From Opitutaceae bacterium (GTDB lineage: Bacteria; Verrucomicrobiota; Verrucomicrobiia; Opitutales; Opitutaceae): DNA of 64,000 nt. Positions 8,710 to 18,505 of this stretch are shown here, piece by piece. Position numbers and translations under genes: made by a program. The first letter of the stretch is position 1, and the number at the start of each line of letters is the position of its first letter. The stretch covers positions 62,001 through 126,000 of the forward strand of contig JAIXWF010000016.1 of assembly GCA_027482185.1 (NCBI GenBank), given 5' to 3'. The notes under the pieces were generated by a model. It was not told the origin of the DNA, ran no database searches, and worked only from the letters and a program-made list of their open reading frames with translations.

Positions 8710-9666
8710 ATGGCCCTGCTTCCTTTGCTCCGCGCTTCCCTGCTTTCGCTGCTGACGGCGGTCTGCCTGCTGGCCGCCGCCGGCCCCGCCGCCGCCGCCG
8801 AATCGGGCCGCCGCGTCGCCGTCGTGGTCTCCACGCTCAACAATCCGTGGTTCGTGGTGCTCGCGGAAACCGCGCGCGACCGAGCCAAGGAACTCGGCTA
8901 CGAGGCCACGATCTTCGATTCGCAGAACGATCCCGCGAAGGAGTCGCAGCACTTCGACAACCTCATTTCCTCGGGTTACCGCGCCGTGCTCTTCAATTGC
9001 ACCGACGCCAAGGGCTCCATCGCCAACGTCCGCCGCGCCAAGGCCGCCGGCATCCCCGTCTTCTGCATGGACCGCGAGATCGAGGCCAACGATGCCGCCG
9101 TTTCCCAGATTCTTTCCGACAATTATTCCGGCTGCGTCGCCCTCGGCCAATACTTCGTCGAGCAGGTCGGCGAAACCGGCAAATACATCGAGCTGCTCGG
9201 CCTGGTCGCCGACACCAATACCTGGAACCGCTCCAAGGGCTTCCACTCCGTCGTCGACCGTTTCCCCGGTCTCAAGATGGTCGCCCAGCAGAGCGCCGAC
9301 TTCGACCGCAGCAAGGCGCTCGAGGTCCTCGAAGCTCTGCTGCAGCGCAATCCGGACATCGACGCCGTCTTCTGCGGCAACGACGCCATGGCCATGGGCG
9401 CCTACCAGGCCCTGCTCGCCGCCGGCAAGGCCGGCAAAGTGAAGGTGTTCGGTTTCGACGGCGCGGATGACGTCGTGAAGGCCGTCGCCGAGGGCAAGAT
9501 CACCGCGACCGTGATGCAGTTTCCCAAAACGATGGCCCGCACCGCCGCCGAGAACGCCGACAGGTACATCAAGGGCGAGCGCAAGTTTCCGCAGCGCACG
9601 CCGGTCGCCGTCGAGCTGGTGACCAAGGCCAACGTGAAGAAATTCGGCGACTATGGCCGCAAGTGA
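8710..9666 (+). CDS. Sugar ABC transporter substrate-binding protein (ribose/RbsB type)
   Basis: A 318-residue periplasmic binding protein of the Peripla_BP_4/RbsB family. The signal peptide ends near residue 30 ([10 protein letters not shown]). The mature protein starts with the first Rossmann-like strand ([14 protein letters not shown]), then [12 protein letters not shown], a region ending in [12 protein letters not shown], a second domain with [17 protein letters not shown], and [14 protein letters not shown]. Proteins of this family bind free pentoses or hexoses such as ribose, xylose, galactose or apiose. The aromatic and acidic binding positions cannot be assigned to one sugar by eye. 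It heads a run of genes with overlapping or nearly adjacent ends. The downstream apiosidase-family enzyme, isomerase, kinase and split transketolase make D-apiose the leading candidate ligand. Confidence 0.9.
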   Translation: MALLPLLRASLLSLLTAVCLLAAAGPAAAAESGRRVAVVVSTLNNPWFVVLAETARDRAKELGYEATIFDSQNDPAKESQHFDNLISSGYRAVLFNCTDAKGSIANVRRAKAAGIPVFCMDREIEANDAAVSQILSDNYSGCVALGQYFVEQVGETGKYIELLGLVADTNTWNRSKGFHSVVDRFPGLKMVAQQSADFDRSKALEVLEALLQRNPDIDAVFCGNDAMAMGAYQALLAAGKAGKVKVFGFDGADDVVKAVAEGKITATVMQFPKTMARTAAENADRYIKGERKFPQRTPVAVELVTKANVKKFGDYGRK

Positions 9667-10372
9667 CGGCCCGGCGCCGGCCCCCGGCCGCCATGGCACC
9701 GCGCCCGGCCGGCGTTGGCGGACCGGTCTCATCGCCGGCGGGATCGCCGCGGTGTTTTGTTTCGTCTTCCCGCCGTTCCGTATCGTGCCGCTGAAACCGG
9801 CCCCGGCCGGCCCCGGCGGCGCGCCGTCGCCCGCGGCGGCCGCGGCCCCGGCGGCCTTCGATCCGGTCGCGGCCGCCGCGAAGTTCTGGGAACAGGAATT
9901 GCCCGCGGCCCACCCGCGCGCCGTCGACCTCGCCCAGCTCGCGCCCGCCGTGCGTGCCGGCGCCGAAGCGGCGAAGACGCGTTTCGCCAAGGCCGCCGGG
10001 CTCGGCACCGCTTACTACTTCGTCCGCGGCAGCGGCAAGGTCGTCGCCCGCGAGCGCAACGCGCTCCGCCTCGCGATCACGGGCGCCGAAACCGAGTTCG
10101 TGACCATCCGGCTCGGCCCCGTCTTCGGCAACACCGCGCGCGACGGCACCGGCCTGCTCGACGTCAACGCCTTCCCCGGTCTCCAGGAGTTCAACGCCCT
10201 CGCCGCCGCCCTCAACGCCCTCGTGGAACAGCGCGTCCTGCCGGCCCTGAAGGAAAAGGCGCAGGTCGGCGCAGTCGTAAGTTTCGTCGGCTGTACGGAG
10301 GCTCCCGAAAGCGCCGCCGACCCCGGCGAGCCGCTTTTCACCGTCGTGCCGGTCCAAGCCGAAGTCCGCTGA
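9653..10372 (+). CDS. DUF2291 family protein associated with sugar ABC transporters
   Basis: A 239-residue protein with one N-terminal hydrophobic segment ([17 protein letters not shown], about residues 25-42), an Ala/Pro-rich linker, and a periplasmic domain beginning [16 protein letters not shown]. Later motifs are [16 protein letters not shown] and [13 protein letters not shown]-like segments. This is the DUF2291 pattern, found again and again inside RbsABC-type operons, where it is thought to be an accessory lipoprotein or membrane-anchored partner of unproven function. It overlaps the end of the binding-protein gene by 14 bp and its stop overlaps the ATG of the ATPase gene, so it is part of the same transcript. 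Confidence 0.82.
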   Translation: MAASDGPAPAPGRHGTAPGRRWRTGLIAGGIAAVFCFVFPPFRIVPLKPAPAGPGGAPSPAAAAAPAAFDPVAAAAKFWEQELPAAHPRAVDLAQLAPAVRAGAEAAKTRFAKAAGLGTAYYFVRGSGKVVARERNALRLAITGAETEFVTIRLGPVFGNTARDGTGLLDVNAFPGLQEFNALAAALNALVEQRVLPALKEKAQVGAVVSFVGCTEAPESAADPGEPLFTVVPVQAEVR

Positions 10373-11916
10373 TGGCCGCCGCCTCCGATCTCATTCTCGT
10401 CGCCGACGGCATCGCGAAGTCGTTTCCCGGCGTCCGCGCCCTCGACGGCGTCTCGCTCCGCGTGCGCCGCGGCCGCCTGCTCGCCCTCCTCGGGGAAAAC
10501 GGCGCCGGCAAATCCACGCTGATGAACATTCTCGCCGGCGTGTTTCCGCCCGACGCCGGCACGCTCGTGCTCGACGGCGCCGCCGTGAGTTTCGCTAACC
10601 CGCAGGCCGCCTTGGCCGCCGGCATCGGCATCGTTTTCCAGGAACTGAATCTGATCCCGCACCTGTCCGTGGCGGAAAACATGTTCCTCGGCCGCGAGCC
10701 GCGCACCCGTCTCGGTTTCATCGACTACCCGAAACTCAACGCCGCCGCCGCCGCGCTCCTCCGTCGCCTCGAGCTCGCCGTCGATCCCACGACCCTCGTC
10801 GCCGACCTCCGCGTCGGCCAGCAGCAGTTGGTCGAGATCGCCCGCGCCGTGTCCGAGGACGCCCGTGTGCTCATCCTCGACGAACCCACGTCCTCGCTCT
10901 CCGCCCACGAAGTCGAGGTCCTCTTCGGCGTCATCGCCGAACTGAAACGCCGCGGCGTCGCCCTCATCTACATCACCCACAAGTTCGAGGAACTCGCCCG
11001 CGTGTGCGACGATGTCACCGTCATGCGCGACGGCCGCGTCGTCGGCGAGGCGGCGTTTCCCGATCTCACCCGCGACGCGCTCGTCCGCCTGATGGCGGGT
11101 CGCGAGGCGAAGGAAACCTTCCGGAAATCGCCGGCCCGGCTCGGCGCCGAACTGCTGCGGGCCGAAGGGCTCACCCTCCCCGGCGCCGGCGCGGGCCACG
11201 GCCGCCGCAACCTGGTCGACAACGTGTCCTTCGAGCTGCGCCGCGGCGAAGTGCTCGGGCTCTTCGGCCTCGTCGGCGCGGGCCGCACGGAATTGCTCGA
11301 GGTGCTCTTCGGGCTGCACGCGGGCCGCGCGGCCGGACGGCTCGAGTTGGAAGGCCGCCCCGCGCAGTTCGCTTCGCCGGCCGACGCGATCGCCGCCGGC
11401 CTTGCCCTCGCGCCGGAAGACCGCAAGCGCGACGGCCTTGTCCTGCCGATGAGCGTCGCGGCCAACGCCAGCCTCGCCAGCCTCGAACGCACGCTCCGCG
11501 CCGGCTTCGTGAGTCCGGACCGCGAGGCGGCGTACATCACGCCCTACATCGAGCGTTTCCGGGTCAAGACCCCGTCGCTCGCCCAGCTGATCGTGAATCT
11601 TTCCGGTGGCAACCAGCAGAAGGTCATCCTCGCGAAGTGGCTCGCGACCGGCCCCAAGGTATTGCTGCTCGACGAGCCCACGCGCGGCATCGACGTCAAC
11701 GCCAAGCGCGAGATCTACGCCTTCATCGACGAACTCGCGCAGCTCGGCCTCGGCCTGATCGTCGTCTCCTCCGAACTGCCCGAGATCCTCGCGCTCTCCG
11801 ACCGCGTGATCGTCATGTGCGAAGGCCGCAAAACCGCGGAATTCGCGCGGGCCGACGCCACGCCCGAAAAAATCCTCGCCGCCGCCTTCCCGGTCTCGGC
11901 GCCCGCCGCCGCCTGA
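10372..11916 (+). CDS. Sugar ABC transporter ATP-binding protein (RbsA type)
   Basis: A 514-residue double ATPase of the ribose/xylose/galactose importer family. The first nucleotide-binding domain has an intact Walker A (GENGAGKST, residues 41-49), the signature LRVGQQQLVEIARA and Walker B VLILDEPTSS. The second has the relaxed P-loop GLVGAGRTE seen in all RbsA-like proteins, plus an intact signature LSGGNQQKVILAKWL and VLLLDEPTRGID. The ATG overlaps the stop of the DUF2291 gene, and the permease follows one base after the stop. It powers uptake of the sugar delivered by the upstream binding protein. Confidence 0.95.
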   Translation: MAAASDLILVADGIAKSFPGVRALDGVSLRVRRGRLLALLGENGAGKSTLMNILAGVFPPDAGTLVLDGAAVSFANPQAALAAGIGIVFQELNLIPHLSVAENMFLGREPRTRLGFIDYPKLNAAAAALLRRLELAVDPTTLVADLRVGQQQLVEIARAVSEDARVLILDEPTSSLSAHEVEVLFGVIAELKRRGVALIYITHKFEELARVCDDVTVMRDGRVVGEAAFPDLTRDALVRLMAGREAKETFRKSPARLGAELLRAEGLTLPGAGAGHGRRNLVDNVSFELRRGEVLGLFGLVGAGRTELLEVLFGLHAGRAAGRLELEGRPAQFASPADAIAAGLALAPEDRKRDGLVLPMSVAANASLASLERTLRAGFVSPDREAAYITPYIERFRVKTPSLAQLIVNLSGGNQQKVILAKWLATGPKVLLLDEPTRGIDVNAKREIYAFIDELAQLGLGLIVVSSELPEILALSDRVIVMCEGRKTAEFARADATPEKILAAAFPVSAPAAA

Positions 11917-11917
11917 C

Positions 11918-12898
11918 ATGAGCGCTTCCTCCGCCCCGTTCTCCCTCCGCCGTTTCCAGTCGCTGCTCGCCCTCGCGCTGATGGTCGGCGCGCTCACGCT
12001 GATGTCGGACACGTTCTTCACCGCCGACAACGGCTGGAACATCCTCCGGCAGATCTCGGTGAACCTGTGCCTGTCGATCGGCATGACCCTCGTGATCCTC
12101 AGCGGCGGCATCGATTTGTCCGTCGGCGCCATCCTCGGCCTCGCCGGCGCCGTCGCGGCCGGCCTGCTGAAGAACGGCCTCGTGCTCGGCGCGCTCGATG
12201 CGCGCATCGAGTTTACCGTCACCGGCGCGATCCTCGCCGGCATCGCCGTCGGCGGCGCCGCCGGTTGGTTCAACGGTTTCGCGATCACGCGCTTCCAGCT
12301 GCCGCCCTTCGTCGCGACCCTCGGCATGCTCTCGATCGCGCGCGGCCTGACAATGCTCTGGACCGGCGGCTTCCCGATCACGTCGCTCGGGCCGACCTTC
12401 GGCTTCCTCGGCACAGGCGTATTCCTCGGCATGCCGATGCCGGTCTGGATCATGCTCGGACTCGTCGCCATTTTCGTCGTCGTCACCGGTCGCACGCGCT
12501 TCGGCCGCCACATCTACGCCGTCGGCGGCAACGAGCGCGCCGCGCGCCTCACCGGCCTCGCCGTCCCGCGGATCAAGGTCGCCGTCTACACGCTGGCGGG
12601 CGCCCTGGCCGGCGTGGCCGGGCTGATCGTCACGGCCCGCCTCGATTCCGCGCAGCCCAACGCCGGCCTAGGCTACGAGCTCGATTCGATCGCCGCCGTG
12701 GTCATCGGCGGCACCTCGCTCTCCGGCGGCCGCGGCTCGATCTGGGGCACCGTGCTCGGCTGCCTCATCATCGGCGTGCTCAACAACGGACTCTTCCTGC
12801 TCAACGTGTCGCCCTTCTGGCAGCAGGTCATCAAGGGCGTCGTCATCCTCCTCGCCGTCGCCATCGACAAACTCAACGCCCGCGGGCGCGATTCCTGA
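11918..12898 (+). CDS. Sugar ABC transporter permease (RbsC type)
   Basis: A 326-residue inner-membrane permease of the branched-chain amino acid/ribose family with about eight to ten hydrophobic segments. The family signature LVILSGGIDLSVGAILGL is near residues 62-79, and the ATPase-contact region is IYAVGGNERAARLTGLAV. The conserved GGTSLSGGRGSIWGT segment precedes the last helices. It forms the channel with the ATPase encoded directly upstream. Its stop overlaps the ATG of the following nucleoside-hydrolase-like gene (ATGA), tying that secreted protein to transporter expression. Confidence 0.94.
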   Translation: MSASSAPFSLRRFQSLLALALMVGALTLMSDTFFTADNGWNILRQISVNLCLSIGMTLVILSGGIDLSVGAILGLAGAVAAGLLKNGLVLGALDARIEFTVTGAILAGIAVGGAAGWFNGFAITRFQLPPFVATLGMLSIARGLTMLWTGGFPITSLGPTFGFLGTGVFLGMPMPVWIMLGLVAIFVVVTGRTRFGRHIYAVGGNERAARLTGLAVPRIKVAVYTLAGALAGVAGLIVTARLDSAQPNAGLGYELDSIAAVVIGGTSLSGGRGSIWGTVLGCLIIGVLNNGLFLLNVSPFWQQVIKGVVILLAVAIDKLNARGRDS

Positions 12899-14193
12899 TG
12901 TCCTCCTTTCGCCGCGGCCTCGCCGCCGCCCTCCTCTGCCTCGCCGCCGTCGCCTTCGGCGCCGATCCGGCCCGCCATCGCGTCATCGTCTCGACCGACA
13001 TCGGCGGGACCGATTTCGACGATTTCCAGTCGCTCGTCCATGTGCTGCTCTACGCCGACGGGCTCGACCTCGAAGGGCTCGTCTCCTCGCCCTACGGTCC
13101 CGGCCGCAAGGAGCACATCCTCGCCGTCCTCGACCACTATGAGCGGGATTTTCCGAACCTCCGCACCTGGTCCGCGCGTTACCCGACGCCCGGGGCGCTC
13201 CGGGCCATCTCCAAACAGGGCGAAACCGAGGTCGCGCCGTACGCCGGCGTGCGGCGCACCACCGAAGGCTCGGAATGGATCGTGCAGTGCGCGCGCCGCG
13301 CCGACCCGCGCCCGCTGCACGTGCTCGTCTGGGGCGGGCTCGAGGACGTCGCGCAGGCCCTCCACGACGCCCCCGACATTTTGCCCAAACTGCGCGTCCA
13401 CTTCATCGGCGGCCCCAACAAAAAGTGGAGCCCCGACGCCTACCACTACCTCGCGACCCGCCATCCCGCGCTCTGGTTCATCGAGTCCAACTCGACCTAC
13501 CGCGGCTGGTTTGTCGGCGGCAACCAGACCGGCGATCTCGCGGCGACGGCCTTCGCGGGCGCGCACGCCTCGGGCCGGGGTGCGCTCGGCGATTTCTTCG
13601 CGCGCGGCATCCGCTTCGAGGAACGCACGCGCACCGAATTGAAAATGGGCGACACGCCCACCGTCGCCTGGCTGCTGCGCGGCGATCCCGCCCTGCCGTT
13701 CCAGCCCGGCTGGGGCGGCCGCTACGTGCGCGCCTGGCCGCGGCCCTACAGCGTGTTCAACCGGCTCACGACGGCGGCCGACCGCATGGAGTTCTGCGGC
13801 ATTTTGGAACTGGTGCTGCCGCTCGGCCCGGGCGCCCCGGCGCAGGTCGAGGCGCGCCTCGTCGTCGAGAACCAATCGCTCATCGGCGAGCCGGACGGCC
13901 GGGGCGCGGTGCGCTTCCGTTTCTGCCCCAAGGACGCCAAAACCTACCGCTACACGGTCCGCAGCAACGCTCCGGCGCTCGACGGCCGCACCGGCGAGAT
14001 CACGGCGGTGATGCCGGCGCCCGACGCCGCGCTCACCCCGGATCCTGAGCGACCCAACTGGTGGACCGACGACCCTTCGCCGGCCCTCGCCGAAGGCGTG
14101 CACCAGGGGGCCCGGACCGTCAGCCAGTGGCGCGAGCAGTTTCTCCGCGACTTCGCGCTGCGCCTCGAGCGCTGCCGCACGCCGGCCCGCTGA
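12898..14193 (+). CDS. Secreted Sde182/DUF1593-type protein, nucleoside hydrolase-like domain (divergent copy)
   Basis: A 431-residue exported protein. A signal peptide covers residues 1 to about 21 (LCLAAVAFGAD). Residues about 27-300 have the nucleoside-hydrolase-like Rossmann domain of the Sde182 family. The N-terminal acidic cluster STDIGGTDFDDF supplies Asp34, Asp39, Asp41 and Asp42, equivalent in position to the calcium-binding Asp cluster of true nucleoside hydrolases. A central LHVLVWGGLEDVAQAL and a GWGGRYVRAWPRPY motif follow, then a C-terminal beta-sandwich. It is more divergent than the other three copies in this locus. Its ATG overlaps the permease stop, so it is co-translated with the sugar importer. 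The family is often annotated as cellulose-binding; whether it hydrolyses anything is not established. Confidence 0.8.
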   Translation: MSSFRRGLAAALLCLAAVAFGADPARHRVIVSTDIGGTDFDDFQSLVHVLLYADGLDLEGLVSSPYGPGRKEHILAVLDHYERDFPNLRTWSARYPTPGALRAISKQGETEVAPYAGVRRTTEGSEWIVQCARRADPRPLHVLVWGGLEDVAQALHDAPDILPKLRVHFIGGPNKKWSPDAYHYLATRHPALWFIESNSTYRGWFVGGNQTGDLAATAFAGAHASGRGALGDFFARGIRFEERTRTELKMGDTPTVAWLLRGDPALPFQPGWGGRYVRAWPRPYSVFNRLTTAADRMEFCGILELVLPLGPGAPAQVEARLVVENQSLIGEPDGRGAVRFRFCPKDAKTYRYTVRSNAPALDGRTGEITAVMPAPDAALTPDPERPNWWTDDPSPALAEGVHQGARTVSQWREQFLRDFALRLERCRTPAR

Positions 14194-14241
14194 TCGCACT
14201 GCCGTATCTCGCCCCGGCCCGATTCGTCCGCCTTCCCCGCC

Positions 14242-15558
14242 ATGATCCCCCGCCGCGCCGTTGTCCGAATTGCCGCCGTCGTTCTTCTCGCCGCCAGTCT
14301 GTCGCAGGGCCGGGCCGCCGAGAACGAATTCTTGCCGGCCTTCCCCGGCGCCGAGGGTTTCGGCGCCCGCGCCACGGGCGGCCGCGGCGGCCGCGTCATC
14401 GCAGTCACCAATCTCGAAGATTCCGGCCCCGGCAGTCTCCGCGCCGCGCTCGCCGAAAAAGGTCCCCGCACCGTCGTGTTCCGCGTTTCCGGCACGATCG
14501 AGCTGAAGTCGAATCTCTCGCTGAAGCACGGCGACCTCACGGTCGCCGGCCAAACTGCGCCGGGCGACGGCATCTGCCTGAAAAACTACGCGCTCGGCTT
14601 CGATGGCGCGAGCAACGTGATCGTCCGCTACCTACGGATCCGCCCCGGCGACGCCGCCGGCCGGGAACTCGACGCGATGGGCGGCCGCAGCGGCGAAAAC
14701 ATCATCGTCGACCACTGCTCCGCCAGCTGGAGCATCGACGAATGCGTGTCGTTCTACGGCGCGATCCGGAATCTCACCGTCCAATGGTGCGTCGTCGCCG
14801 AAAGCCTTTATCAATCCGCGCACGCCAAGGGCCGGCACGGCTTCGGCGGCATCTGGGGCGGCGACGGCGCCTCGTGGCACCACAACCTCGTCGTCCACCA
14901 CTCGAGCCGCAACCCGCGCCTCGTCGGCAAATCGCCCGTCCCGCAGCTCGTCGATATCCGCAACAACGTGATCTACAATTGGGGCTACAACAGCACCTAC
15001 GGCGGCGACGGCGACGTCCGCGTCAACCTCGTCAACAACGTCTACCGCCCCGGCCCGGCCACGCGCGCCAACGTCCGTTCCCGTCTTGCCAATCCGTCCG
15101 CCGGCACGGTCGCGCGCAATTGGTGGATCGACGGCAATCTCGCCGTCGGCGCGCCCGAAGTCACCGCCGACAATTGGCGCGGCGTCCATCCCGCGGCCGG
15201 CGCCACCGCCGAGACGCTGCGCGCGCCCGCAACGTTCCCGGTGGCGCCCGTCATCACGCAGCCCGCGGCCGAAGTCCTCGCCTTGGTCCTGCGGGAGGCC
15301 GGTGCCGTCCTCCCGCGCCGCGATGCGCTCGACGCGCGTCTCGTCGAGGAAACGCGCACCGGCACCGCGCGTTTCGGGGAAACCTACGACGGCGGCGGCA
15401 GGGGCATCATCGATTCGCCGCGTTCCGTCGGCGGTTGGCCGGAGTTGCGCTCGGCCGAGGCGCCCGCGGATGCCGACGGCGACGGCTACACCAATCTCGA
15501 GGAATTCCTCAACGGTACCGATCCCACCGTGTTCGTCGCCTACCGCGTGCGCACCTGA
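14242..15558 (+). CDS. Pectate lyase, PL1 family, secreted
   Basis: A 438-residue exported right-handed beta-helix lyase. The signal peptide ends near residue 26 (SLSQGRAAE). The mature protein opens with the family hallmark FPGAEGFGARATGGRGG. The calcium/substrate groove is marked by VDHCSASWSIDECVSF, and the catalytic arginine is expected in HHSSRNPRL. The C-terminus has a calcium-loop segment (DADGDGYTNLEEFL, about 410-423) that resembles a thrombospondin type 3/dockerin-like tail. The enzyme cleaves homogalacturonan by beta-elimination outside the inner membrane. It sits between two nucleoside-hydrolase-like genes inside the sugar locus, 48 bp after the first and 13 bp before the second. 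Confidence 0.9.
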   Translation: MIPRRAVVRIAAVVLLAASLSQGRAAENEFLPAFPGAEGFGARATGGRGGRVIAVTNLEDSGPGSLRAALAEKGPRTVVFRVSGTIELKSNLSLKHGDLTVAGQTAPGDGICLKNYALGFDGASNVIVRYLRIRPGDAAGRELDAMGGRSGENIIVDHCSASWSIDECVSFYGAIRNLTVQWCVVAESLYQSAHAKGRHGFGGIWGGDGASWHHNLVVHHSSRNPRLVGKSPVPQLVDIRNNVIYNWGYNSTYGGDGDVRVNLVNNVYRPGPATRANVRSRLANPSAGTVARNWWIDGNLAVGAPEVTADNWRGVHPAAGATAETLRAPATFPVAPVITQPAAEVLALVLREAGAVLPRRDALDARLVEETRTGTARFGETYDGGGRGIIDSPRSVGGWPELRSAEAPADADGDGYTNLEEFLNGTDPTVFVAYRVRT

Positions 15559-15571
15559 GCGCGATTTTCCC

Positions 15572-18505
15572 GTGCCACCGCGTTGCCGTGTTCTCCGGTT
15601 GTTCTCCCTGGCGCTGTTCGCCGCGGCCTTGCCCGTCTTGCCGGCGGCGGAAAAACCGCGCGTCATCGTCACGAGCGACGCCGAGATCGACGACCAGTGT
15701 TCGCTCGTGCGGTTTCTCCTCTACGCCAACGAGTGGGACATCGAGGGCATCGTCACCACGAGTTCCCAATACCGCTGGCAGGGCCACAAGTGGCCGGGCG
15801 ACCGATGGTACGAACCGTTCCTCGACGCCTACGCCCAGGTGCAGCCCAATCTGGCGAAACACGATCCTGCCTTCCCGACCGCGGCATTTCTCCGCGCGCG
15901 TACCGTCCTCGGCAACGCCGCCGCCGAGGGCGACATGGCCGCGCCGTCGCCCGGTTCCGATCTCATCGTGCAATCGCTGCTCAAGCGCGACGACCCGCGG
16001 CCCGTCTGGCTGCAGGCCTGGGGCGGCGTCAACACCATCGCCCGCGCCCTGCGCACCATCGAGGAACGGCACCCGGAGCGCATGGCCGAAGTCGCGGCCA
16101 AGTGCCGGCTCTTTCTGATCTGGGAACAGGACAACACCTACCAGAGCTACATTCGTCCGGTCTGGGGAAAGCACGGCATCCTCACGATCATCTCGGATCA
16201 ATTCGAGGCCATCGCCTACCGCTGGAAACAGGCCCAGCCCGCCGCACTCCACCGTTACTTCGAAGGCCCTTGGATGCGGGCCAACGTGCTGCGCCAGCGC
16301 GGCCCGCTCGCCGCCTTGTACCACGCCCACGAGAACGGCGACTTCCGCTCCGAGGGCGATTCGCCCGCCTTCCTGCACACGATCCCGACCGGCTTGCGCA
16401 ATCTCGAGTCGCCCGCCTGGGGCGGCTGGGGCGGGCGCTACGTGCGCGTGCGCGAGAACACCTGGCTCGATCCGGTGCCGGTGCCGGGTTACGAGTATCC
16501 GCCCGGCCGTTGGTTCGGCGACAACGGCTGGGGCCGCGCCAGCCTGCGCCCCGAGTCCACGTCCACACCGGCGCAACGCGCGCGTTACTTCGAGCCCATG
16601 ACACGGTGGACGGCCGCCCTGCAAAACGATTTCGCCGCCCGTGCCGCCTGGTGTGTGCTGCCCTACGCCGCAGCGAACCACCCGCCCGTCGTCGTCTTGG
16701 CGCACCCGCAAGATCTCGTCGCCGCGCCCGGCGCCGTCGTCGAGCTCAGCGCCCGCGGCACGACCGATCCCGACGGCCATGAGTTCGACGTCCGCTGGTG
16801 GCAGGATCGCGACGCCGGCACCGCCGTGATCCCGTTGAACCTCGCAGACGCGGACCGGAGCGAAGCCTCGTTCCGGGTCCCGACCGACGCGGCCCACGGG
16901 GAAACCTTCCACGTGATTTGCGAAGTTACCGACCGCGGCACACCCGCTCTGACGCGCTATCGCCGCATCGTCGTGACGGTCGCAGCCCCGACGCCGCCCC
17001 CCGCCCTTGAACTCGACGCGGCCGGCCGTGCCGCCATCCCGCCCGCCGCGGCGCATTATGCCTTCAATGAAGCGCGCGGCGACCGCCTCGCCGATCGAAA
17101 AGGCGGTTTCGCCGCGGCCTTGGCCGAAGCGGATCCGGCCGTTGCCTGGATCGAAGGACCCGGCGACGCGGCGTTGCGGCTCGACGGCCGCGGCGCCCAT
17201 GTCGCCGTGCCCGCCCACGCCGCGCTCGATGTCGGCAGCGACGCCTTCACGCTCTCGTTCTGGCTGCGCTGGCCCGAAGGTCTGCTGACCACCCGCCGGC
17301 CCGTGCTCGCCAAGGGCGACTACGAACCCGCCGTGCCCGGCGAGACCGGCCGGCGCTACGAAATCTACCTCGAACACGAGGCCTTGGTCTTCGAGCTCGA
17401 CGACCACGTTGTCGCCTCGCGCCTGCGCGTTGCGCCCAAGCCCTTCGTCTCCGGCCGCTGGGTCCACGTCGCCGCGGTGCGCGACCGCCGTGCCGGACGC
17501 CTCCGCCTCTACGCCGACGGTGTCGCGCTGCCGCCGCTCGAACCCGGCAACCCCGGCGCCGACGGCACCGACCGCACCGGCAGCGTCGCCAACCCGCGCC
17601 CGTTGTTGCTCGGCCGTGCCGTTCGCAGCGAAACGTCGTTCCAAGGCGACCTTGCCGACCTGCGAATCTTCCGCCACGCGCTTGCGCCCGCACACATCGC
17701 CGCCCTCGCCGCGCGGGTGCCGTTGATCGAAACCGCCGCCGCGTTGCCGACCTCATCGGCCGCACCGATCCCACCCGCCGCCGCGACATCGCTGCCGCCG
17801 TTGGCCGCCCATCTGCCCCTGACCGAAGGCGAAGGCCGGATCATCCGCGAACGAACCCTCGGGCTCGAAGGCGAGCTGCTCAACGCCGACCTCGACCGCG
17901 CCTGGACCTCGAGCGACCGCGGCCTCGCGTTGCGGTTCGATGGGCGCGACGACCGCGTCGACCTGCCGGCTCACCCGGCCCTAGATTTCGTGGGCGAGGC
18001 GTTCTCCGTTTCCGGCCATGTCCGCCGGCTCGGCAGCCAGGCCGGCCCTTCCGAAACACTTTTCGCCCAAGCCCGCGCGTCCGAGCAGATCGCCGGCGAC
18101 GGCGCACCCGGTTGGTCGCTGCAGTTCGAGGGCGAATCGCTGGTCTTCCGCGTGCACGATAGCCGCGACCCGGCCCGGCTCGCTGTCTCCGCCGCGGCGT
18201 TCCGCGGCGAAGCGTGGGTGCACGTCGTCGCCGTCCGCGACTCCGCCGCCCGCCGACTGCGATTGTTGTTCAACGGCACACCGCAGGTCGCACTGTCGGA
18301 AACTCCCGGCGCCGGGGGGCCGCTGCCGGCGGGCCTGCCCTTGACCATCGGTGCCGCGCCGGACGGCACGCACGCCTTTGCCGGCGAACTGGCGGATCTG
18401 CGTTTCTACCGCGGCGTGCTCGACGCCGCCCAGACTGCCGCGGTCTCGCGGCTGCGCCGCAACGCCGCGTCCAATCCCGCGGAAACCTCCCACCCGGTCC
18501 GATGA
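15572..18505 (+). CDS. Secreted Sde182/DUF1593 nucleoside hydrolase-like protein with two LamG domains
   Basis: A 977-residue secreted protein starting at a GTG 13 bp after the PL1 stop. No ATG precedes the signal peptide (LFSLALFAAALPVLPAAE), and the GTG gives a proper one. Residues about 30-320 form the nucleoside-hydrolase-like domain with the acidic cluster TSDAEIDDQ (Asp36, Asp40, Asp41), LQAWGGVNTIARAL and LIWEQDNTYQSYI. An Ig-like Sde182 C-domain runs to about 475 (NHPPVVVLAHP, TTDPDGHEFDVRWW). Two concanavalin/LamG-like domains follow at about 490-715 and 735-965 (FTLSFWLRW, GRWVHVAAVRD, GEAWVHVVAVRD). The first two domains closely match the next gene, so this looks like a duplication with extra carbohydrate-binding modules. 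Its stop overlaps the next ATG (ATGA). Confidence 0.85.
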   Translation: MPPRCRVLRLFSLALFAAALPVLPAAEKPRVIVTSDAEIDDQCSLVRFLLYANEWDIEGIVTTSSQYRWQGHKWPGDRWYEPFLDAYAQVQPNLAKHDPAFPTAAFLRARTVLGNAAAEGDMAAPSPGSDLIVQSLLKRDDPRPVWLQAWGGVNTIARALRTIEERHPERMAEVAAKCRLFLIWEQDNTYQSYIRPVWGKHGILTIISDQFEAIAYRWKQAQPAALHRYFEGPWMRANVLRQRGPLAALYHAHENGDFRSEGDSPAFLHTIPTGLRNLESPAWGGWGGRYVRVRENTWLDPVPVPGYEYPPGRWFGDNGWGRASLRPESTSTPAQRARYFEPMTRWTAALQNDFAARAAWCVLPYAAANHPPVVVLAHPQDLVAAPGAVVELSARGTTDPDGHEFDVRWWQDRDAGTAVIPLNLADADRSEASFRVPTDAAHGETFHVICEVTDRGTPALTRYRRIVVTVAAPTPPPALELDAAGRAAIPPAAAHYAFNEARGDRLADRKGGFAAALAEADPAVAWIEGPGDAALRLDGRGAHVAVPAHAALDVGSDAFTLSFWLRWPEGLLTTRRPVLAKGDYEPAVPGETGRRYEIYLEHEALVFELDDHVVASRLRVAPKPFVSGRWVHVAAVRDRRAGRLRLYADGVALPPLEPGNPGADGTDRTGSVANPRPLLLGRAVRSETSFQGDLADLRIFRHALAPAHIAALAARVPLIETAAALPTSSAAPIPPAAATSLPPLAAHLPLTEGEGRIIRERTLGLEGELLNADLDRAWTSSDRGLALRFDGRDDRVDLPAHPALDFVGEAFSVSGHVRRLGSQAGPSETLFAQARASEQIAGDGAPGWSLQFEGESLVFRVHDSRDPARLAVSAAAFRGEAWVHVVAVRDSAARRLRLLFNGTPQVALSETPGAGGPLPAGLPLTIGAAPDGTHAFAGELADLRFYRGVLDAAQTAAVSRLRRNAASNPAETSHPVR

